From Panicum virgatum (Eukaryota; Streptophyta; Magnoliopsida; Poales; Poaceae), in assembly GCF_016808335.1 (NCBI RefSeq), contig NC_053140.1, positions 30,560,086 to 30,624,085 on the forward strand: a DNA stretch of 64,000 bases, in the 5' to 3' direction. Both the position numbers and the translations under genes were made by a program. Positions 57,918 through 64,000 of this stretch are shown here, piece by piece; position 1 is the stretch's first letter; each line of letters starts with the position of its first letter. Under the pieces are notes generated by a model. It was not told the DNA's origin. It searched no databases and saw only the letters and a program-made list of their open reading frames with translations.

Positions 57918-58369
57918 AATCCCGAAATCCCCTGTGAGAAGCCCCTTCAGATGGGGATTCACAAGAAGCCATCTGATTATAAGCTACCAGAGTCCAAAAT
58001 CAAGATGATATATCATCACGAAACAGCCAGTACCACCTGGCATCTGATGGATAAAGGCGGCCTTCCGAAAGCAACATTACCAACATTACCAACCTGCAAC
58101 AAGAAGAAACATTTTATCCTCTTGAGTGGTGAAAGAAATGTACTCCCTCCGTTCCAAAAAGTAGGTCGTTTTTATTTTTCTACATTTATATAATTTGCTA
58201 TGTACCTAGACATATGTTATATCTAGGTCCATAGCAAATACTATGAATCTAAAAAAGTCAAAACGACCTATATTTTGGAACGGAGGGAGTAGATGTTAGG
58301 TATAGGAAATATTTTCGTTGTACCATGCAAGCAGAAGGACAAATGTTCTGGAGAGCTTGTGTTCAGCCT
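57918..58369 (+). other. Unrecognised open frame split by a Stowaway MITE
   Basis: After the CTGAC duplication, one plus frame stays open for ~75 codons (DNPEIPCEKPLQMGIHKKPS ... NKKKHFILLSGERNV). If the MITE and one TA are removed, it continues ~34 codons (RYRKYFRCTMQAEGQMFWRA) to the edge of the Tat LTR. It has protein-like composition but I recognise no domain. It may be a host exon or part of an older element. Confidence 0.35.
58143..58289. mobile_element. Stowaway MITE (Tc1/Mariner), TA TSD
   Basis: 147 bp, CTCCCTCCGTTCCAAAA at the left and TTTTGGAACGGAGGGAG at the right, flanked by TA (58141-58142, 58290-58291). Nearly perfect TIRs; looks recent. Confidence 0.96.
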
Positions 58370-59060
58370 GTCGTGTACAGCGGGCGCCTCCCTTTTATAT
58401 CTCAAGGGAGGCGCGCACATGGTCGTTGGTCCCCGACAGGTGGGCCCAACGATGTAGTATAAACTAAGTACTGTTCATACATTAAGTGTCGCAGGGGAAG
58501 GAGATCCCCCTCCTGGATTTCCTTGCCTGCTCCTGGAATCCTCCGTCCGGCGTGTCCAGTGCTGTCTTGTCGAAACGGCGCCGGGCGTAGCCAACGGCGT
58601 CGCCTGCCACGTAGCTGGACAGCTGTATAGCTTGCGGCGTAGGCGGCATGATGGAAAAGTGTCGTGCCGTCGTATCCAATTAATGTGGCAGACGAGCTCT
58701 GCGTGGGTGCGGCGCATGCAGCTGCACTGTGTACCTTGGTAATACGCGGTCCACAATGAGGCCTGAAAAAGGCTGCCCCACGCGCAGTGGGTGCAGAGCA
58801 CGCCTCAACCATCCGCATTAAATGCGGTAGGTGGGTGAGTCTTCCAGTGGGAGACTCGTGCCCGTGTCCCGCACCTGCGGGGCACGTGGAGTCTCCGGAC
58901 CCCCTGGCGGTATGCTAGCTCTACGCGCATGGGAGGTCCGGGCAGGCGCGGGGAGGTCCCGCACCCCTATGGGGGGTCCGGGCCCCTAGCCGTTGGTTCG
59001 GAGCTCCCCCTCCTCTTGGGACACGTGGCGTCACCGGACCCATCCCAGATCGGGGAGCAG
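58370..59060 (-). repeat. Partial LTR of the right Tat element
   Basis: Reverse complement of the middle of the left LTR. Similarity stops near GGGGAGCAGG (about 59062); 59063-59400 is unrelated to the left LTR start and seems specific to this subfamily. Confidence 0.75.
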
Positions 59061-59277
59061 GTCACGCCAGCGCTTAATGCGCGCACGTTAGCTTAGCTTC
59101 TGCCTTGCTTCGCGCGCGGACGACGGTTCAGATTCCGCCCTTTCACACCTTTGTGGTTACTCGCCCTCCCTGACTGGTGGGCCGGGGCCCCCTTGTCATG
59201 GTTCGGCGGTTAACTCCAGGTGTGTGCGTCGCTTGGGTTGCAGCGACGATTCCGGGGCGCGCCGGTTGGATCAGGCT

Positions 59278-59284
59278 TTATAAA
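59278..59284 (+). promoter_or_regulatory. TATA box of the extra ORF
   Basis: TTATAAA within GGCTTTATAAAGGGACG, ~125 bp upstream of the ATG at 59410, on the strand opposite to gag-pol. Suggests an independent promoter firing from the 3' LTR region inwards. Confidence 0.6.
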
Positions 59285-59409
59285 GGGACGAACCGCGTAC
59301 TGCGGTTACTTTTCCGCATTCGCCTTCTTCCTTCCAACCTTTGCGCCCCTTGCCTTCAAGCCTTCTCCCTTACTCAACTGCGTAGATTGCTCTACACCCC
59401 CACAGCGTG

Positions 59410-62376
59410 ATGGCGTCCCTCAACCACCCCCATCGATTCCAGACCGAGGAGGAGCTGAGCACGGTGCGCCGCTTGCTAGGGTGGAGCCCACAGGAGACTG
59501 GCTGGCGGATCCGAGCAGGCTCGGTTCCCCTCGGCAACCTCCGCACCGGGGAATCCGTGCTATTCACCTCGCACATTTCCACCGGTGTGGGGCTGCCGAT
59601 CTCTTCGTTCCTGCTGCTGCTGCTGCTGGAAGACTTCGGCCTCCAACTTCAACACCTTACACCCCACTCCCTCCTCCTGGTGTCCATCTTCGTCCATTTG
59701 TGCGAGATGTTCGTGGGAGTGCAGCCCTGCGTCATCCTCTTCCGCCACTTCTTCATATTGGTGAAGTCCGGGAGGGCGAAAGATGAGGTGGGGGCGTATT
59801 ACTTTCAGACAAGGAGCGACCTGCCGACGCCTTACATTCCCGGCCTTACTGGCGGGAAGTGGGAGGAGTGGCGCAGGGATTGGGTGATCGCCACCACCGA
59901 AGCTAACGAGCGCCTCGCCTTGCCGACCGAGGGGCCCGCCTCCGACCGTGGATCCTGGAGGGCCAACCCGTCCCTGCAGCCGGATTTCGACTCCATGCTG
60001 GGCAAGATCAGGTCGCTGGCGGAGAGCGGCCTCACCTCGCTGCACATGCTCGGAGACTTCTTGAAGCGCCGGATCGCCCCTCTGAGGCAGCGGCCGCGCC
60101 CTGCCTGGAACTTCACCGGCCTCAACGACTGCAGCAGAACCCACCGCGGAGAGGGGAGTGATCTGACCTAGGAAGCCCTAGAGGTCCTGGTGCGGGCGGT
60201 GACGGGGGAAGTCTTCATCCCGGAGAACCTGATCCTCCCCCAGGGTGTCATCCCCCTCTACGAGGACTCGCGCCTGAGGACCGCGGTGCTGGCCACCCTG
60301 CCGACTCTCGACGATGGCGGGCTGGCCGCACGCCAGACCGGAGGCGACCCGAACCGTGGGATCCGGATCCCTGGTGCGTTCGGGAATCATGACATGCCGG
60401 ACGTCGCGGGGTCCGGCCTCACCCCCAAGGGCAAGCAGGCCGTGGCTGGAAGCGCCGCTACGAGCGGTCCCAGCCAGGCCCGGGGCAGCTCCGACGCGCC
60501 GTCTGGAGATGCGAGCCGGCGCAGGCTGCAGCGGGGCGACGGGACCCTAGATGGGGAGCCCGCCGCGAAACGCCAGATGTCCGCCGAGGACGCGGGCCAG
60601 GGCAGCTCCCGGGCCCCTGGCCAACGCGGGACCTCCGGGGTGGACGCGCCGCCACTATCACCGCCGAGAGATACCTCCCCTCGGCAGCAACAGCAGCAGC
60701 TGCAGCCACGGGAGCATCAGCAGCAGCAGCAGGAGCAGCCACAGGTGCAGCAGCAGCAGCAGAAGCAGTCGTCGGGCCTCATTCCTTATTCTCGGTGCTC
60801 CACTTTACGCTGAAAGCTCCTACTCTTTGTTGCCAGGGCTCCTCACCCAAGCATCTCTTCCACCATCGCCTGCTCGACGATTGGTGCCTAGGCGACCGCG
60901 GCCTCGGCGGCGACAGCGGCTGCGACGGCGGGTGCGGGATCCTCGGGTGCAGCGACCTCTGCTAGCCCAGTGGTGCCCGGTGCGGCGGTGACGGGCGCGC
61001 CATCACCGGGCTCAGTAGCGCCCAACGCTGCAGTGGCGGAGGCACCGGTGCTGGGCGCTGCCGCGCCAAACGCAGCGGCGGTGGAGGCGCCGGTGCTGGG
61101 CGCAGCCGCACCCGACGCAGCGGAGGCGCCGGTGCTGGGCACAGCCGCACCCGACGCAGCGGCGGCGGAGGCGCCGATGCCTGCACCAGAAGCTCCCACC
61201 TCCAGCTCTGGTCCTGTTGCAGAGGAGGAGTTGGAGGTGGTCTTTGGCAGGCGGCTCCTGCAGCTCCAACCCCTGGAGGAGGAAGCGACTCCCCTTCCCC
61301 AGGTGCTGGTCCAGGTCTGGCGATCGATAGAGGAGGCAACCTCCTCCGCCGAGGCGGCCTTCCGGCGGGAGTGGGCTGCTCTGGAGAGCGAGCGCCAGCG
61401 CCTCTCTGACTGGCACACCCGCCTGGAGTCGCACATGAAGGCTGAAGCCTCCCATGCTGCAGAAGTCCGGTCCAAACTCAAGGCCAACCAAGAGGCCTAC
61501 CGGGCCAACCTTCGGAAGGTGTTTGACCGGGAGGTCGCAGTATCGAACCGGGAAAAAACCCTGGCGCAGCGGGAGGAGATTTTTGCCCTGGAGGTGGTTT
61601 GCTTTGCAGCTCAGCGGTCCGATCTCGAGACTTGGCTCGCTGCCCAGCAGTCCGAGCTTGAGACCCACAGCCAGGGTCTCGAGATCCGCAAGCAGGAGCT
61701 GGACGGGCTCTCTGGGACCCAGGTTGGATGGCGGAAGGAGCTGGAGGAGAGGGCCAGCAAGCTGGCTATTGCTGAGCAGGAGCTGGAGGACGATAGGAAG
61801 TCCCTTGATAGGCGGGAATCCCTCACCGCCAGTATGGAGAAGCAGCTCGAGTGCCTGCGCGACTCCCTCAAGAAGCGGAAGGAGTCGGCGGAGAAGAGGA
61901 AGGCAGAGCTCGAGGAGAGGCTCCGCGAGGTGGAAGCAGCCAAGGCAGCTCTGGACAGCCAGGTCCAGGAGGTGGTCTGGAAGCTGCAGGAGGACCAGCA
62001 CGTGGGGGCCTAGCGGATCGTCGACTGGGCGGGCGAAGCGAGCTTGGTGCTGGTGCCATTTGGAATGAGCCCAATCCAAGTGGCAGAGACGCCAGCTTCG
62101 ATTGCTGACGCCCTTCCAGCGCTGAGCTCTGCATCAGATAGGCTCCGGCATCTGGAACAGGTCCTGGCTGGCCAGCTTGAGGCCGAGGGCCGTGAGCTGA
62201 TCCGGATGGTGGTGGAGCACATCTTGACCTGCCTTCGGAGCCATGAACCGGCCATCTCGCTAGCCCCCGTGCTCGATGGTCCTGTGGCAGAGACGGAGGC
62301 TTCTGCACGAGAGGGCGTGCAGGACGTCATCGACTTCGTCGCCGCCTACTTCAAGCGGGAGCCTGCCGATCCTTGA
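59410..62376 (+). pseudogene. Extra ORF of the right Tat element: Transposase_28-like N-terminus, Q/P-rich middle, coiled-coil C-terminus
   Basis: ATG 59410 (MASLNHPHRFQTEEELSTVR). Exon 1 to about 60780, exon 2 from 60837 after TTGCCAG to TGA 62374. Residues 1-250: plant gypsy-associated domain (LGLPISSF-like GVGLPISSFLLLLL, GVQPCVILFRHFFILVKSG, YIPGLTGGKWEEW). Middle: Ala/Pro/Gln-rich with polyQ (about 60680-60770). Then Ala/Pro repeats of the type EAPVLGAAAP (61030-61150). C-terminal ~300 residues are a strong coiled coil (LEIRKQELDGLSGTQVGWRK...), closing VIDFVAAYFKREPADP. TAG at 60169, 60889 and 62011; each aligns to CAG in the left copy. No known biochemical role; coiled coil suggests self-assembly. 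Confidence 0.85.
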
Positions 62377-63824
62377 GCTGAACAGTGTACTTTTGCTTTG
62401 TTTTTTGAGTTACGTTACAAAACATTGTACTTGTTTGAAACTTGATAGAAGAAAATTTCAACTTAGCTGTTCATCAATTGTTCTGGTTTGCGGTACACAG
62501 CACCCCTGCGCCCTGGCCCCTTGGCTGATAGGTTCAATTGTTGGACCTATTGGTCACCGTTGCCGTAGAAGACACTTCGGACCCCCGCATAAGGTTGGGC
62601 AAGCGTCCTTGGTCATAGGTGTAGCATAGATTGCAAGCCGAGCGAGCATCTTGTTCCCTGCGTAGCAGAAAGAACTACAGAGAGGGAAATGAATCTCGCA
62701 TATGTGGTAGTAATGATACTGCAACTTAGCTATTTGACGCATGCAGAATCGATCCGCTATGTCTGGGTCAAAGCGAATGCTTCGGGCCCCTAGGAGATAG
62801 ACTCAGTTGTTTTGAGTCTGTCTACCACTGAGACTGGACCTTAATCTGTATGAAACCTTTGAAGCAGATGCCGGGACCCCCTAGTAGGTAGGCTCAATGA
62901 TTTGAGGCTAGGTACCACCTGCCAAGGCTTAAGCTGTGTACCACTTCAAAGTTATAGCTTAGTTGCAGGCCCGCGGAACCTATTCTGGACCGCCCCCCAA
63001 GCTAGTACGAGGTTCGGAGCTACGGAGGCACAGGTCCAGGTAGTTCAGTGTCTGTTACAGAGTGGTGGAGTGTGTAGGCTTAGGGTGCGGAACCAGGCTA
63101 AGGTGCTACACAGGGCTCCGGACCACTCCAGGAAACAACACGACTCTTCCGGAACTGACTCCGACACTCCAGACCCTTCCTAGTAGTGGTTGAGGTCACT
63201 CTGTCGCACTCGATCCTTTGAGATATGGAGCTGGTTATGCCGTATAGGACTTAGGAAGCCAACCCTTGAGCTAGAACGAGGTACGGGACCCTAATTACCC
63301 GGCTCCAGGTACTAGAGCACTCGTTACAAGGTGGTGGAGTGTGTAGGCTTTGGGTACGGAACCGGCTAAGCGGCTACATAGGGCTCCGGACCACCCCAGG
63401 AAACAAGCACCCCCTCTCCAGAGCAGGTCCCTAGGGGTCCGGACCCCTCTCCCAGCAGCAAGAGGGTCCGGACCTGTACGGCAGTCCAGCAGCTCAATAC
63501 AGATCTTAGTTGTAGCCACAAGAGCGGAAGTCCTCGTGGGGGTTAGAAAAGTAAAATCTCGAGAATCGTAATGCGAATTTAAATTTTGACACAAAGAACT
63601 GGGAGAAAATCTTTCCATTGCAACTTGATATACATGGCTTGCGCGATGGATGCCAGAGGCCGGGTTTACGAGGGCGGACCTCTACCGCTCTGGGCCGCGC
63701 GTTAATGCTAGCCGACGTTGCGATGGATGCCAGAGGTCGGGTTTACGGGGGCGGACCCCAACCGCTCTGGGCCGCACGCTGATTCTATCTTATTACAAAG
63801 GAAAATTTCATTTCGCCGCTCTGC
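62377..63824 (-). other. Noncoding region of the right Tat element
   Basis: Inverted counterpart of 40837-42285, including the tandem repeat with GATGGATGCCAGAGG(C/T)CGGG (63645-63780) and clustered GGTCCGGACC motifs (63380-63480). Confidence 0.75.
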
Positions 63825-64000
63825 CTAAGTGTAAAACTTACGTAGATGTTCTATGTTCCATGGGTTGGGCAGCGGCACTCCATCTTCTGTGGCGAGGCGA
63901 ACGCATCCGGGCCGGCATACCTCTGTAACCTTGAGGGGCCCCTCCCAGCTGGGGGAAAGTTTGTGGAGCCCTGCTCGGTTCAGGATCTGTCTGAGGACGA
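63825..64000 (-). CDS. Tat pol C-terminus (integrase tail), partial
   Basis: Minus frame open from the edge (VLRQILNRAGLHKLSPSWEG) through NPWNIEHLRKFYT to the TAG at 63827-63825. Matches the C-terminus of the left pol (to 40836). It is the last ~58 residues after the integrase core; the rest lies beyond the window, so whether this copy is intact is unknown. Confidence 0.85.
   Translation of the reverse strand, partial: VLRQILNRAGLHKLSPSWEGPLKVTEVCRPGCVRLATEDGVPLPNPWNIEHLRKFYT

Larger units (their letters stand above)
58370..64000 (-). mobile_element. Second Tat-lineage gypsy element, inverted, runs off the right edge
   Basis: Minus orientation: pol C-terminus (64000-63825), noncoding region (63824-62377), extra ORF on plus (59410-62376), then LTR-related sequence down to 58370. 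LTR homology to 33716-34835 covers about 58370-59060 (GCCTCCCTTTTATATCTCAA, CCCGACAGGTGGGCCCAACG) but its outer ~290 bp is missing, so the element is truncated at 58370. Extra ORF and noncoding region match the left element in inverted orientation. Confidence 0.85.

Noticed and set aside
61012..62079. 355-codon minus-strand Leu-rich ORF
   Set aside because: The reverse shadow of the coiled-coil ORF on plus; heptad-rich coding sequence often leaves a long open antisense frame.

Overview
The window is nuclear DNA from a grass (Poaceae). The evidence is Stowaway MITEs with CTCCCTCCG termini, a CACTA element with TTTTGTCCCGGTT subterminal repeats, a tRNA-derived SINE of cereal type, Tat-lineage gypsy elements with a TTTGGCGCGCC primer-binding site, and a plant fimbrin gene with canonical introns. 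I cannot name the species. About 80% of the 64 kb is transposable elements, many nested, several with exact ends and target-site duplications (TSDs). Only two host genes are recognisable: the first exon edge of an LRR receptor-like gene at the left edge (minus strand, apparent 1-nt frameshift in the signal peptide) and the C-terminal half of a fimbrin gene (8796-12406, minus, seven exons, open reading frame intact).

Layout. 1-222: LRR receptor gene 5' end. 382-706 and 875-1442: two MITEs, the second a hAT type with an 8-bp TSD. 1519-6193: a complete but decayed Mutator-like element with ~175-bp terminal inverted repeats (TIRs) and a perfect 9-bp TSD. 8796-12406: fimbrin 3' half. About 12558-18142: a 3'-truncated Ty1/copia element (minus) lying upstream of the first surviving fimbrin exon. 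18742-30424: an 11.7-kb CACTA element with an AAT TSD, carrying a broken TNP2 transposase, a TNPA-like gene ending in a Ulp1-like protease domain, and inner fragments of another CACTA and a hAT element. 31305-32102: a SINE with a perfect 16-bp TSD, with a long-TIR MITE in its tail. 32412-32666: a degenerate Stowaway.

32667-50800 is a rearranged block. A 2.2-kb segment (flank + part of an LTR + an inserted gypsy LTR) occurs at 32667-34835 and again at 48624-50800. The left copy leads into a Tat-type gypsy element (gag-pol on plus, extra coiled-coil ORF on minus), itself split by a 3.4-kb solo LTR (44603-47991, TSD AAGAC). The right copy is part of a non-autonomous LTR element (48785-57912, minus, TSD CTGAC) that has ~4-kb LTRs but only 490 bp between them, and a solo gypsy LTR (TSD CATGA) in one LTR. 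58370-64000 is an inverted second copy of the Tat element, with its extra ORF on plus (59410-62376) behind a TATA box.

The most informative pattern is how the Tat copies have died. In-frame stops are overwhelmingly TAG. Where the two copies of the extra ORF can be compared, four of five single-copy stops are CAG in one and TAG in the other, as expected from deamination of methylated CHG sites. I found no prokaryotic-style system, CRISPR array, tRNA or rRNA gene.
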